This document shows positions 7,997-16,668 of a stretch of DNA of 64,000 nucleotides, in pieces; the first letter of the stretch is position 1, and each line of letters starts with the position of its first letter. The position numbers and the translations under genes were made by a program. The notes below the pieces were generated by a model, which saw only the letters and a program-made list of their open reading frames with translations, did no database searches and was not told the origin of the DNA. Origin of the DNA: Bacillota bacterium (lineage in GTDB: Bacteria > Bacillota > Clostridia > Christensenellales > Christensenellaceae); NCBI GenBank assembly GCA_023393165.1, contig JAEWMJ010000004.1:143128-207127 (forward strand). The letters are read 5' to 3'.

Positions 7997-8597
7997 TTTT
8001 TATACTCTCTTTTAAAGCTGTCATTTTTTTAAATAAAATTTGCGTTATTTCTGCAACCGTCTCGTTGTCTGTCCGGCCGTCTGCAATCTCTTTTACATCA
8101 AGGCGCTCTCCGGCTGCTACGGTTACCCTGTGAAATATTCTGTACCCTTTGCAGTCAATGTATACCGGCAAAACCGGCGTGTCTGTTTTGAGGGCGATAA
8201 CGGCGGCGCCAATTTCAAAAGGCTGCATTTCACCCGTCTCTGATCTGTGTCCTTCCGGGAAAATTCCCAGACTCTGGTTGTTTTTAAGCGCCGTCAGCGC
8301 GGCTTTCATAGCTTTTAAATCGCTTTTTCCGCGCCCAACCGGAATTACGCCCATCCCCAGAAAAAATCTCTTTAAAAAACCGTTTTTAAATAATTCCTCT
8401 TTGGCCATGTATCTGAGATTGACAGGCCTGACCAGATGCCCCAAAAGGATCGGATCCCAGTTTGAATTGTGGTTGGCAATCACTATACATTTTTCTTTAA
8501 AATGCAGATTCTTTGCGTTAACCACCCTGGGCAGAAAAGCAAAGTTGATTACCAGCCATGCCGGTATTCTGATAAGATTATAAAGAGCGTTGTTCAT
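7989..8597 (-). CDS. plsC: 1-acyl-sn-glycerol-3-phosphate acyltransferase
   Basis: A 202-residue membrane-associated acyltransferase that makes phosphatidic acid from lysophosphatidic acid. The catalytic HX4D motif is NHNSNWD (H43-D48) and the substrate-binding block is IFPEGHRS (112-119); both are in the standard order. Hydrophobic residues 8-24 may anchor it to the membrane. The start overlaps the cmk stop in ATGA, and the C-terminus overlaps ispH-rpsA. cmk, plsC and rpsA are frequent neighbours in Firmicutes, which supports the call. The acyl-donor preference cannot be read from sequence. Confidence 0.92.
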   Translation of the reverse strand: MNNALYNLIRIPAWLVINFAFLPRVVNAKNLHFKEKCIVIANHNSNWDPILLGHLVRPVNLRYMAKEELFKNGFLKRFFLGMGVIPVGRGKSDLKAMKAALTALKNNQSLGIFPEGHRSETGEMQPFEIGAAVIALKTDTPVLPVYIDCKGYRIFHRVTVAAGERLDVKEIADGRTDNETVAEITQILFKKMTALKESIKNG

Positions 8598-9250
8598 TTC
8601 GACAGTATTGCGCCCATTATTTGCGCAACTACCTCCTCGATGCTTAAATTCGTCGTGTCTACCAAAACAGCGTCTTCAGCCTGTCTTAAAGGCGCAAATT
8701 CACGGTTTGAATCAGTGGCGTCACGCGCGATGATATCCTTCTCTATCTGCCCGACCGTGATATCCGGACGCGCTTCGTGAATCTCGAGATATCTCCTTTG
8801 GGCGCGAACAGCCGCGGATGCGGTTATATAAAATTTAAAATCGGCGTCAGGAAGCACATATGTTCCTATATCGCGTCCGTCCATCACGATATCGTATTGG
8901 TCCGCCACCTGCCGCTGAAGCCCAACAAGCTTGATGCGTACATCAGGAATCACCGCCACATCGGAAGCGCCCTTTGATACTTCGGGCGTACGGATAAAAG
9001 GCGTAACGTCCCTTCCGTTTATGAACAACAATTGTCTGCCGTCCAGATATTCCACCTTTAAATCGACATCCGGCAGCCCGGCGGTCACCGCTTCATGGTT
9101 GTTTACATCTATATTACGGCTTAAAAACGCGTAGGCAACCGCACGGTACATGGCTCCCGTATCCAGATAGTTGAATCCAAGTCTTTTGGCAATTGACTTT
9201 GCGACCGTACTCTTTCCTGCGCCTGCAGGGCCGTCCAAAGCAATCTTCAT
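8594..9250 (-). CDS. cmk: Cytidylate kinase
   Basis: A 218-residue P-loop kinase that phosphorylates CMP and dCMP to the diphosphates. Walker A DGPAGAGKST is at residues 6-15, YLDTGAMYRAVA follows at about 30-41, and the MDGRDIGTYV motif that binds CMP lies mid-protein, all in the order seen in bacterial Cmk. Length is typical. The gene starts one base after the ispA stop and overlaps plsC by four bases, within a tightly packed minus-strand operon with isoprenoid and DNA-repair genes. Confidence 0.96.
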   Translation of the reverse strand: MKIALDGPAGAGKSTVAKSIAKRLGFNYLDTGAMYRAVAYAFLSRNIDVNNHEAVTAGLPDVDLKVEYLDGRQLLFINGRDVTPFIRTPEVSKGASDVAVIPDVRIKLVGLQRQVADQYDIVMDGRDIGTYVLPDADFKFYITASAAVRAQRRYLEIHEARPDITVGQIEKDIIARDATDSNREFAPLRQAEDAVLVDTTNLSIEEVVAQIMGAILSK

Positions 9251-9251
9251 A

Positions 9252-10133
9252 TTATTTTTTCCTCTTTAAAACGATCTCTGCAAGTTCGCGCAGCGGACCT
9301 GCTTTTTCTCCGAATATATCAAGGGCTTCTAACGCTTCCTGTGTTTTTTCATCCGCGATTCTAAGAGACTTTTCAACGCCGTAAAGCGTTGGAAACGTAA
9401 ATTTACCGGCCGCCTTGTCCTTACCCACTGTTTTACCCATGCTTTTTGTGTCCCCCGTGATATCCAGAACGTCGTCCGTGATCTGGAATATAAGACCGAT
9501 ATTTTCCCCGAACGTTTGAATGGCTTTGATGTAGGACTCGGCCGGATTACAAAGAAGCAGGCCTGAAAGAAGCGCCGCCTCTATCAGTGCGCCCGTCTTT
9601 TTTTCATGGACAAAATACAGTTCCCGCTCGGTCAGTATCTGCCCCTCGTTTTCTATATCGCCGCATTGCCCGGTCACCATGCCCTGCGCGCCTGCTCCTT
9701 GAGCTACAGCCTGTATGGCCCGGGTGTGCGCCTGAAGATTATTCGGATATTTCAGGGCATTTTTGAGCATCACCTCAAATCCGAGGTTTAAAAGCGCGTC
9801 TCCGGTGAGTATTGCGAATGCTTCTCCGAACATAACATGGTTGGTCGGTTTGCCGCGCCGTAGTTCGTCGTTGTCCATTGCCGGAAGATCGTCGTGTATA
9901 AGAGAATAAGTATGTATGAGTTCAATAGCGCACGCGATATCCAGTGTTTCATTGATGTCTCCGTCCAGCAAACTGTTTGCCATGATATTAAGCTGAGGCC
10001 TGATCCGTTTCCCGCCTGCCATGACGCTGTAATTCATGGACGATTTCAGCGTTTCGTTGGCTTCGGGTATAATCATCAGCTGAAGGAGCCTTGATTCAAC
10101 CAGTTTCTTTTTAGCTTCAAACAAATCATTCAT
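9252..10133 (-). CDS. ispA: Farnesyl/geranyl diphosphate synthase
   Basis: A 293-residue trans-isoprenyl diphosphate synthase that condenses IPP with allylic diphosphates. The first aspartate-rich motif is HDDLPAMDND and the second is ITDDVLD. The frame extends to 10151, but the ATG at 10133 has a GGCGGA site at suitable spacing whereas the upstream one lacks any, so 10133 is preferred; it overlaps the end of xseB. Chain-length specificity is inferred from the IspA-like context next to xseA and xseB. Its substrates come from IspH encoded in the same cluster. Confidence 0.94.
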   Translation of the reverse strand: MNDLFEAKKKLVESRLLQLMIIPEANETLKSSMNYSVMAGGKRIRPQLNIMANSLLDGDINETLDIACAIELIHTYSLIHDDLPAMDNDELRRGKPTNHVMFGEAFAILTGDALLNLGFEVMLKNALKYPNNLQAHTRAIQAVAQGAGAQGMVTGQCGDIENEGQILTERELYFVHEKKTGALIEAALLSGLLLCNPAESYIKAIQTFGENIGLIFQITDDVLDITGDTKSMGKTVGKDKAAGKFTFPTLYGVEKSLRIADEKTQEALEALDIFGEKAGPLRELAEIVLKRKK

Positions 10134-10350
10134 CTGGTATTCCGCCTTCATTCAAATTGTTATTATTAATAATTTCAATTTCCTGTTCGTAAGCGTTCAG
10201 CAATTCCTGGGCCTGCGCGGCTGTTTTCATTCCCTTTTTGTATAATTCCACCGCCTCATCCAGGGATACTGCGGAATCGTTCAGCCGGGCGCTGATATCG
10301 CTCAGTTCTGCTAAGTATTCTTCGATGTTTTTTTTATTTTCCGCTTTCAT
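10126..10350 (-). CDS. xseB: Exodeoxyribonuclease VII small subunit
   Basis: A 74-residue, mostly helical acidic protein. The core ELYKKGMKTAAQAQELLNA is the conserved part of XseB, which binds XseA in several copies to form exonuclease VII, a single-strand-specific DNase in repair. The gene overlaps xseA by 17 bases and ispA by eight. The Asn-rich segment near the C-terminus is low-complexity and probably disordered. Size and placement directly after xseA make the call secure. Confidence 0.94.
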   Translation of the reverse strand: MKAENKKNIEEYLAELSDISARLNDSAVSLDEAVELYKKGMKTAAQAQELLNAYEQEIEIINNNNLNEGGIPDE

Positions 10351-11548
10351 TCCCGCACCTCTTCCCGGTTACGCGCGCCGAAACAGACCCGTCTTTAAGC
10401 AGCACTGTCAGTTCGTCGTCTTCACGTACCTGGTCTATGCTCGTCACAACCGCGCCTTGGCTGCGCACCACCGCGTACCCTCTTTTAAACGCCTCATAAG
10501 GATTTAAAAGTTTGATGCTGCCCGCGTATTCCGATATCTGATTTTGGTAACGATCCATTTTATTTAATAATATATCATAAATACGCTGTTTATTGAAAGA
10601 TATTTCTTTTTTGCGAACATCCATTTTGGCCCTTATGATATTTAAATTCAGGGAAGATCTTGCGGATTCAAGCGCAAATCTGCGGTCTTCCATCTTTGCG
10701 GAAACCAGATACGAAATGGTATCCGCAAGCGACATTATATTTTCCTGTATCTCCTGCTTATCCGGCAGGCAGATTTCAGCCGCGGCCGAAGGCGTAGGCA
10801 CCCTTACGTCCGCTGCGAAATCGCAGAGCGTAAAATCGATCTCATGTCCCACCGCGCTTACAACAGGTATTATGGAGTCGTATACGGCCATTACGACCTT
10901 TTCCGTATTGAACGCCGACATATCTTCGGCAGATCCGCCTCCGCGCGCTACGATCACGATATCAGCGTTTCCCATCCGGTTGAAATACCGGATTCCCTGT
11001 ACGATCTCGTCCGGCGCCGTTTCGCCCTGCACTTTTGCCGGATAAACCGAAAGTTTTACGGTATTGTTCCTTCTCGCGGCAATATTCATGATATCGTGTA
11101 CCGCTGCGCCGTTTGCGGACGTTACGATTCCGATGCGGCGCGGATATCTGGGCAGTATTTTCTTATGCGCAGGGTCGAAAATTCCCTGCGAACTGAGTTT
11201 TTCCTTTAATTCGGCCAGTTTCAGATACATATCGCCCAGGCCGGCCACCGTGAACGAACGCACCAGAAAACGGTAGCGTCCGCTCTTTTTATATAAAGTA
11301 GCGGAGCCCCGCGCGATTATCGTTTCGCCGTCCTTTAAATCCGCAAAATTCGGAACGGAGATCACATCCGGAATCATGCACTCGATCAGCGCATTCTCGT
11401 CTTTCAGTGAAAAAAAGGCGTTCATATATTTCATATTCACGCCGGTAAGTTCCCCCCTGAGATAAAGATCGGAAAGAAGGCTGTCCGAATACAGCTTGTC
11501 TTCCACATAATTATTCAGTTGGGTTACTGTTAAAACAAAATCATCCAT
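10334..11548 (-). CDS. xseA: Exodeoxyribonuclease VII large subunit
   Basis: A 404-residue catalytic subunit of exonuclease VII. The N-terminal OB-fold (about 1-100) includes LYLRGELTG and FFSLKDENA; the nuclease domain follows, with RIGIVTSANGAA and the catalytic-core block VIVARGGGSAEDMSAFN; a coiled-coil region precedes the C-terminal segment. Length is typical of Firmicutes. The start overlaps folD by eight bases. XseA-XseB degrades single-stranded DNA from both ends in recombination and mismatch repair (family knowledge). Confidence 0.96.
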   Translation of the reverse strand: MDDFVLTVTQLNNYVEDKLYSDSLLSDLYLRGELTGVNMKYMNAFFSLKDENALIECMIPDVISVPNFADLKDGETIIARGSATLYKKSGRYRFLVRSFTVAGLGDMYLKLAELKEKLSSQGIFDPAHKKILPRYPRRIGIVTSANGAAVHDIMNIAARRNNTVKLSVYPAKVQGETAPDEIVQGIRYFNRMGNADIVIVARGGGSAEDMSAFNTEKVVMAVYDSIIPVVSAVGHEIDFTLCDFAADVRVPTPSAAAEICLPDKQEIQENIMSLADTISYLVSAKMEDRRFALESARSSLNLNIIRAKMDVRKKEISFNKQRIYDILLNKMDRYQNQISEYAGSIKLLNPYEAFKRGYAVVRSQGAVVTSIDQVREDDELTVLLKDGSVSARVTGKRCGNESGK

Positions 11549-12386
11549 ACATTTCGCATGCTTCCACGGTATTATCCATCAGCATGGTGATGGTCATCGG
11601 GCCCACCCCGCCGGGAACGGGCGTTATATACGCGGCTTTTGCCGCCGCTTCATCGAACTTGACGTCCCCTTTCAGTTTTCCTTCCACACGGTTGATGCCG
11701 ACGTCGATAACGATCGCGCCTTCCTTGATAAATTTGCCGGTTATAAATTCCGGACGGCCGATGGCGGCTATCAGAATGTCCGCCGATGCGCATACCTTCG
11801 CAAGATCCTTTGTCCGGGAATGGCACATGGTGACCGTGCAGTTTTCATTCAAAAGCAGGATGGAAACCGGTTTGCCCACGATATTGCTTCTCCCGACAAC
11901 CACCGCGTGTTTGCCCGCCATATCCGCTCCCGTTTTTTTGATCAGTTTGACGCATGCTTTCGGAGTGCAGGAAACGAATCCCGGCAACCCTGTAAAAAGA
12001 GCGCCCGCGCTCTGTACATGGAAACCGTCCACGTCCTTTTGGGGAGAAATCGCGCGTATGATTTCCGATTCGTCTATATGCTCAGGCAGCGGCAGTTGCA
12101 CCAGTATCCCGTGAAATTTAGGGTCGTTGTTGTATTTTTGAATAAGATTCAAAAGCTCATCCTGGGATGTGGAAGCTCTCATGCGGAGCACCTCGGAATG
12201 AATTCCGATTTCATGGCATGCCTTTTCCTTGTTGTTGACATAAACCTGGGACGCCGGATCTTCTCCCACCAGTATCACAACAAGTCCGGGAGTCTTTCCC
12301 TTTGCCTTCAGATCCTCCACCTTCCGTTTCAATTCATCCCGAATCTCCTGAGAGAGTTCTTTTCCGCTGATCAATTCTGCACTCAT
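11541..12386 (-). CDS. folD: Bifunctional methylenetetrahydrofolate dehydrogenase/cyclohydrolase
   Basis: A 281-residue FolD that interconverts 5,10-methylene- and 10-formyl-tetrahydrofolate. The catalytic-lysine block YVNNKEKAC, the GVQL-type segment GILVQLPLPEHI, the NADP-binding loop VVGRSNIVGKPV and the C-terminal PVPGGVGPMT are all present. It leads the folD-xseA-xseB-ispA-cmk-plsC-ispH/rpsA run. The 116-base gap before it separates it from the nusB group and is AT-rich, so a promoter there is plausible, although none was confidently identified. Confidence 0.96.
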   Translation of the reverse strand: MSAELISGKELSQEIRDELKRKVEDLKAKGKTPGLVVILVGEDPASQVYVNNKEKACHEIGIHSEVLRMRASTSQDELLNLIQKYNNDPKFHGILVQLPLPEHIDESEIIRAISPQKDVDGFHVQSAGALFTGLPGFVSCTPKACVKLIKKTGADMAGKHAVVVGRSNIVGKPVSILLLNENCTVTMCHSRTKDLAKVCASADILIAAIGRPEFITGKFIKEGAIVIDVGINRVEGKLKGDVKFDEAAAKAAYITPVPGGVGPMTITMLMDNTVEACEMYG

Positions 12387-12502
12387 TCAGTATCCTCCCT
12401 GTAAAATCTTGATAAACGCGGAATCCGCGCGTATTTTTCATTGTACTCATATATTATATCACATTTTTGATTTGAAATTTTAAACGGTATTTCATTATCC
12501 CG

Positions 12503-13456
12503 CTAATTATCTTCATCCAGTTTCAGATATGTTTTTGCAGCCCATTTTGCAAGCCCCGCCGCATTGTCCGCCGAATATTCTTTTTGGGCAAAAAATATTT
12601 CCATATCGCCGCATAGGGTATTCCTGATTTCATTTTTGATGAATTCGTTGGATATCACGCCCCCGAAAAGCAAGGCCCGGCTGATTCCGGCAAAATCGGA
12701 TGCTTTTGCCAGAGCAGCGGCGATTGTCCGGGCAATCGCATATTGCACGGCAATACAGACTTCCCCGCCTGATTCGCCGGCTTCGAGCGCGCGCATTGCC
12801 TGCGCCTCCACGCCCGAGAAATGAAAATCGGCGTCCTTTACGCTTATTTTGAATTTAAGCTTTCCGGAAGCGCCTGTTGCACATTTCTCCACAGAAGGCC
12901 CGCATGGAAAAGGAAATCCAAGCTTGTTTCCAATACGGTCCACAAGCTGTCCGGCAGGCAGGTCCAGTGTCCGGCCTTCGATAGAGATTCCAAGCTGATC
13001 CCCCGGCACATCTTCCACCCGCAGAATTTCGCTTGTACCGCCCGAGAGATGCACCGCCAGGAAAGGAAACTTTATATCATTCCCAATCAAAGCCGCATGG
13101 ATATGCGCATGCTGGTGAGTGCTTTCAAAAAACAAGGCATCGGCAGCCGATGCAATTGAGGCGCCAATGCTCTTTGAAACCTGAAAAACGGGCATATAGG
13201 AACCTTGCTGCGGCCTTGGAGCCGCGGAAGCCGCCACTGCCCTGATCCGGCCCAAACGCCCCAGTTTGTTTTCCAGCATCATTTCCTGAATGTTTTTAAT
13301 ATGCAGGAAAACAGCGTCAGATTGACGGAGTCCCTTTTCATTTTTTCCTACCGGGAGCATGACCCTCTTATGCAGCAAAATATCGCCCGCAATACTGCAT
13401 ACTGCGAGCGACGTGGTGTAACAACTGGTATCAATTCCAATAAAAACGGCGGGCAT
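12503..13456 (-). CDS. TsaD/Kae1-like paralogue next to nusB
   Basis: A 317-residue ASKHA-fold protein related to TsaD, the t6A37 tRNA threonylcarbamoyltransferase. The N-terminal phosphate-binding IGIDTSCYTTS, a metal-type HxxxH within HQHAHIHA, a GG motif (HLSGGTSEI) and the C-terminal SADNAAGLA match TsaD landmarks. However, SGGHT of true TsaD reads SGGTS here, so this is more likely a paralogue than the housekeeping enzyme. The start overlaps the nusB stop by one base. Similar genes adjoin nusB in other Clostridia (recollection, not checked). Function is unknown. Confidence 0.75.
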   Translation of the reverse strand: MPAVFIGIDTSCYTTSLAVCSIAGDILLHKRVMLPVGKNEKGLRQSDAVFLHIKNIQEMMLENKLGRLGRIRAVAASAAPRPQQGSYMPVFQVSKSIGASIASAADALFFESTHQHAHIHAALIGNDIKFPFLAVHLSGGTSEILRVEDVPGDQLGISIEGRTLDLPAGQLVDRIGNKLGFPFPCGPSVEKCATGASGKLKFKISVKDADFHFSGVEAQAMRALEAGESGGEVCIAVQYAIARTIAAALAKASDFAGISRALLFGGVISNEFIKNEIRNTLCGDMEIFFAQKEYSADNAAGLAKWAAKTYLKLDEDN

Positions 13457-13863
13457 CAGGATAACTCCTTTAAATAACCGCCGATCACACCGTTGATATA
13501 AGACGGCGCCTTGGGTGACGAATACTTTTTGGCCAGATCCACCGCTTCGTTTACCAGGATATTGTGCGGCGTATCAGTATACAGTATTTCAAAAAAAGCC
13601 AGCCGCAATATGGCCAGATCCACCTTGGATATCCTGCTTATATTCCATCCGATGGAATACTTTTCTATGTTTTCATCGATCTCTTCTGCCCTTGCGGGGT
13701 AGGAACCAATGATATGATTGATATACTCAATATTTTCATCTGAAAGTTTATTTACCTTAAGAATATCCGGCATCTCATATAACGTATCGATGCTCAGGAC
13801 GCCGGTGATTCCGTATTCATAAATCAATTTCATTGCTGCTTCACGCGCTGTTCTTCTGCTCAT
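13456..13863 (-). CDS. nusB: Transcription antitermination factor NusB
   Basis: A 135-residue all-helical NusB, which with NusE (S10) binds boxA RNA to assemble antitermination complexes on rRNA operons. The opening RRTAREAAMKLIYEYGI and the C-terminal ILVNEAVDLAKKYSSPKAP, then FINGV-like YINGVIGG, are the classic conserved stretches. The gene starts at the stop of the DUF2273 gene, and asp23 and amaP precede it, an arrangement common in Firmicutes. Length is normal. Confidence 0.96.
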   Translation of the reverse strand: MSRRTAREAAMKLIYEYGITGVLSIDTLYEMPDILKVNKLSDENIEYINHIIGSYPARAEEIDENIEKYSIGWNISRISKVDLAILRLAFFEILYTDTPHNILVNEAVDLAKKYSSPKAPSYINGVIGGYLKELS

Positions 13864-14072
13864 TATTTCTTAAAAAGGGAAGTGAACCAGTCGGATACTC
13901 TCTCACGTGCCTGTGGGTTGGCGCCAAAAAATGCTCCGACGCCCACACAAACCAAAATGAGCAGGGTTGCCCAAAAACCTACTGTCAAAAACAATATTGC
14001 GATCGCAAGACCGATACACATACCAATAAATAGGCCTTTGTTCTCCCGAATCCAGTTTTGGAACGCTTCCAT
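13863..14072 (-). CDS. DUF2273 small membrane protein
   Basis: A 69-residue protein dominated by two adjacent hydrophobic helices (about 14-31 and 33-50) with a charged C-terminal tail. The pattern and the position between amaP and nusB match the DUF2273 family found with Asp23/Gls24 proteins. It begins at the amaP stop codon and probably forms an envelope complex with AmaP and Asp23. A precise function is not known. Confidence 0.85.
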   Translation of the reverse strand: MEAFQNWIRENKGLFIGMCIGLAIAILFLTVGFWATLLILVCVGVGAFFGANPQARERVSDWFTSLFKK

Positions 14073-14638
14073 CAGTTACCTCCGATTATTTTATTCGCCT
14101 TTATCGTTTCATCTATTGACGTAACCGTGATCTTCGCCTGTTTCACCTTTATTCCGGAATAAGTTTCGATGTAATTTATAAGTCCTGCCTGCAGATCCTG
14201 GGTGATATCCGGAATGCTTACGTCAGGCAAAATGCTTATTTTTACATTGATTTCGATCTGATCGCCCAACGACAGAATTTTAACCGCAACGGCTTTGACG
14301 GCTCCCGTCTGGCGGACGAACTTACCCGCAAGTTCCTCCAGAGCGCTTATCGCGATGGATATCTTGCCGTTTTCAAAAGAAGCAATAACGGCAGTTTTCG
14401 GCTGCTCTTTTTTTATTCCAAAGAACAACAGGCAAATACCGACCACGAGCATAACGCCCAGAATCACGACATATATTGCCCTGTACCAAATACTACCGTC
14501 TATGATCGTATATGTTACCTGTGTCAGATTCTCCGCCGGTAATAAGCCGAATATGATTGCCAGTACGAACAAACACAAAGCGATTACGGCAAGCAAGTAT
14601 ATTGAAAAAATTATGCGTGTGGATACCTTCATTTTCAT
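14072..14638 (-). CDS. amaP: Alkaline shock response membrane anchor protein AmaP
   Basis: A 188-residue protein with two transmembrane helices near the N-terminus (about 8-30 and 50-72) and a soluble Asp23-like C-terminal domain. AmaP anchors Asp23 to the membrane in Firmicutes. The frame extends to 14692, but a GGAGGAG site sits six bases before the ATG at 14638, which I take as the start. It lies between asp23 and the DUF2273 gene. The soluble part contains the family pattern ALEELAGKFVRQTGAVKAV. Confidence 0.87.
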   Translation of the reverse strand: MKMKVSTRIIFSIYLLAVIALCLFVLAIIFGLLPAENLTQVTYTIIDGSIWYRAIYVVILGVMLVVGICLLFFGIKKEQPKTAVIASFENGKISIAISALEELAGKFVRQTGAVKAVAVKILSLGDQIEINVKISILPDVSIPDITQDLQAGLINYIETYSGIKVKQAKITVTSIDETIKANKIIGGN

Positions 14639-14723
14639 TGATTTCTCCTCCGTAAAAACCGCATATTCCGGATTTCCGCAAAAAGAGGGCATGCAAAACG
14701 GAAAACATACGGATTATCTTTAA

Positions 14724-15188
14724 TTATTTCACCCTTTTTGCTTTATTATCCGATTTGGACGTTTTTTCGGGGATCTCGGCAGTTTCCTCGACGATCGGTT
14801 CGTCTTTAAACACAACGCCCTGAATACCCACATTTACCTCTATAACGCGTAATCCGGTCATGGTTTCGACCGCTTTTACAACGCTTTGCTGTATGTTTTG
14901 GCAAACTTCCGGGACAGATACGCCGTAATTTACTATGATATTGATATCAACCGCAACTTCTTCCTTGCCTACTTCCACTTTTATTCCTTTAGAAAAGTTC
15001 TTTCTCCCCAGGAATTCCGTAATGCCGTCAACAAGTCCGCCGCTCATTCCTGCAACGCCGTCGATTTCCATCGTTGCAAGACCTGCGATTGTTGAAATAA
15101 CCTCATTCGCAAAGGATATGGTTCCATTGCTTTCTTTTTTCAGCGTGGTGGTTTCTTCTGTATTTATCGCAATATTTTTATCACTCAT
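14724..15188 (-). CDS. Asp23/Gls24 family envelope stress protein
   Basis: A 154-residue soluble protein of the Asp23 (DUF322) family. The signature GTISFANEVISTIAGLAT leads into GVAGMSGGLVDGI, followed by a VDINIIVNYGVSVPEV strand pair. The C-terminal tail is charged and low in complexity. These proteins form filaments at the membrane through AmaP and respond to envelope stress. The gene starts 64 bases after spoIIIAH, so it may be partly transcribed with the sporulation operon, or from its own promoter in the AT-rich gap. Confidence 0.93.
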   Translation of the reverse strand: MSDKNIAINTEETTTLKKESNGTISFANEVISTIAGLATMEIDGVAGMSGGLVDGITEFLGRKNFSKGIKVEVGKEEVAVDINIIVNYGVSVPEVCQNIQQSVVKAVETMTGLRVIEVNVGIQGVVFKDEPIVEETAEIPEKTSKSDNKAKRVK

Positions 15189-15252
15189 CCATATGAACCT
15201 CCGTCGATTTATTTACGATAATTATAACAGATAGGGTTTTGATTTTCAATGA

Positions 15253-15768
15253 TCAACCCTGGGGTATAATCTTAATGTTTTGCGCGGGCTGGCCGGTTGT
15301 CGTCTTTACAATCTCCAGTATCTGTACGGCCTGATCTTCACTCAGCGCTTCTTCGGATACCACCACGTTTACAGAATCGCTTGATATGGTCACAACGGCG
15401 TCATTATATCCGGAACTCTTCAGGAGTCCTTCTATATTCGTTTCCTGCTCCATATACGATGTGATCGCAACTTTTTGACTCATAGCCTCGTTTACGGTCC
15501 CTTCGTCGGCTTCACCGCTGTTGATAACCGAATCCAGATACTCTATTTCTTTTGTCCTCGTAGCTTCCTTATCTGTTCTGAACTGCGCAAATACAGCCGC
15601 TACATCCTTTGTATCCACGTCTTCGGTCATTTCTCCTTCAGCCGCAGCGTCCATGGCGTCGGCAGTGTCACCGATGCTATCATTGTTTATTTTGTAATTG
15701 ATGTACCCCGTTACGACAATTGCTGCAATGAGTATGCATATCAATGCTATCTTACTGCTGTTTTTCAT
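15253..15768 (-). CDS. spoIIIAH: Stage III sporulation protein AH
   Basis: A 171-residue mother-cell membrane protein with one N-terminal helix (about 7-24) and a C-terminal domain of the YscJ/FliF-like ring-building type. SpoIIIAH pairs with forespore SpoIIQ to build the channel across the two membranes of the engulfed forespore. The domain sequence SSDSVNVVVSEEALSEDQAV and the terminal AQNIKIIP are typical. The N-terminal linker is acidic. It is last of the eight-gene spoIIIA operon, the usual position. Confidence 0.93.
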   Translation of the reverse strand: MKNSSKIALICILIAAIVVTGYINYKINNDSIGDTADAMDAAAEGEMTEDVDTKDVAAVFAQFRTDKEATRTKEIEYLDSVINSGEADEGTVNEAMSQKVAITSYMEQETNIEGLLKSSGYNDAVVTISSDSVNVVVSEEALSEDQAVQILEIVKTTTGQPAQNIKIIPQG

Positions 15769-15785
15769 TTCATACCTCCTTGATT

Positions 15786-16376
15786 TTATGATTGCATTTC
15801 AAAAACATCCACCTTATCGGCAGATATGTTGAGCAAAGTTTGGACCGCCTTAAGCAAGTTCATTTTTACACCAATATCACCCGCCCCTTTCGCTATCACA
15901 ATTACTCCTTTTACTTCAGGCATTTTTTCTTTCAAAACCAGTGCGGATGATTCGCTCTGATCCTGCACAGTTACGATGTCCGTTTGTTTTCTTACGGTTT
16001 CGCTAGTTTTGGTCGATCCGTCAGATTCATCGTTTGTGGTCGTCGTCTCGGTATTTTCTGATGTCGCGGGGACGATCTCGGTCCCTGATTCATAGGTAAT
16101 CATTACCCGGACCGCCCCCGCTCCCTCGATGGAAGACAGAATGTTTTCCAGCTGACCGTTTAAATCAAGCTCCGCGCTTTCGGATTTTTCTATGGCGCTG
16201 CTTACGGTTGCATCGGGTTTTGCTGCGTCATCCGTCGTAAATGTTGAAAAATATATAGCCAATATTACCGCGATCATTACGATAATAATCAGATACTGCG
16301 TTCGTTTGTTATTTGGAATCTTATTCAGTTTTTCTTTTATCCTGCTGTATACCTGCATTTTATCCATTTCATTCAC
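15786..16376 (-). CDS. spoIIIAG: Stage III sporulation protein AG
   Basis: A 196-residue protein with one membrane helix (about 25-45) and a periplasm-facing ring-building domain. Conserved stretches are LENILSSIEGAGAVRVMITYESG and, after a Thr/Ser/Glu-rich insertion, VKGVIVIAKGAGD and VQTLLNISADKVDVFEM (shown in parts). SpoIIIAG forms a large ring in the SpoIIIA-SpoIIQ channel. The start overlaps spoIIIAF by eight bases. The insertion between about 100 and 130 is low-complexity, as seen in other members. Confidence 0.93.
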   Translation of the reverse strand: MNEMDKMQVYSRIKEKLNKIPNNKRTQYLIIIVMIAVILAIYFSTFTTDDAAKPDATVSSAIEKSESAELDLNGQLENILSSIEGAGAVRVMITYESGTEIVPATSENTETTTTNDESDGSTKTSETVRKQTDIVTVQDQSESSALVLKEKMPEVKGVIVIAKGAGDIGVKMNLLKAVQTLLNISADKVDVFEMQS

Positions 16377-16665
16377 TCAGATTACTATTCCTTTCGTATA
16401 TTTTATCAACATAGTTTTGGTATATATCTATGTCGGTTTTTTCAATATATGATTGATTAAACCCATTTAAAATGTTTTCAATTTCAACTGACGCGCTGCC
16501 GCCTCCCAGCAGGGATATAAACGGCGTTATGATTATGATTAATATGACGATTGCGCAAACCACCCGGATATATTTTTTCATGCTGCCGTCAGGAAGTATC
16601 AAAAGCAGGATCTCGTTTAAAATCACGGTGGATACAATCGTGACGATATAATTTTTCAGGTCCAT
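16369..16665 (-). CDS. spoIIIAF: Stage III sporulation protein AF, short form
   Basis: A 98-residue protein in the spoIIIAF position. The two N-terminal membrane helices (about 5-24 and 32-54) with the connecting LPDGSMKKYIRVVCAIVI are recognisable as SpoIIIAF. The family is usually about 200 residues, with a soluble ring-building-like C-terminal domain (B. subtilis protein: 206 residues). Here the frame stops about 45 residues after the second helix, and spoIIIAG begins at once, so that domain is missing rather than shifted into another frame. Identification rests on order and helices. Confidence 0.82.
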   Translation of the reverse strand: MDLKNYIVTIVSTVILNEILLLILPDGSMKKYIRVVCAIVILIIIITPFISLLGGGSASVEIENILNGFNQSYIEKTDIDIYQNYVDKIYERNSNLSE

Positions 16666-16668
16666 ATG

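Noticed and set aside
13515..15234. Plus-strand frames opposite nusB to asp23
   Set aside because: They are antisense shadows without start signals; the minus-strand genes have clear families and overlaps.
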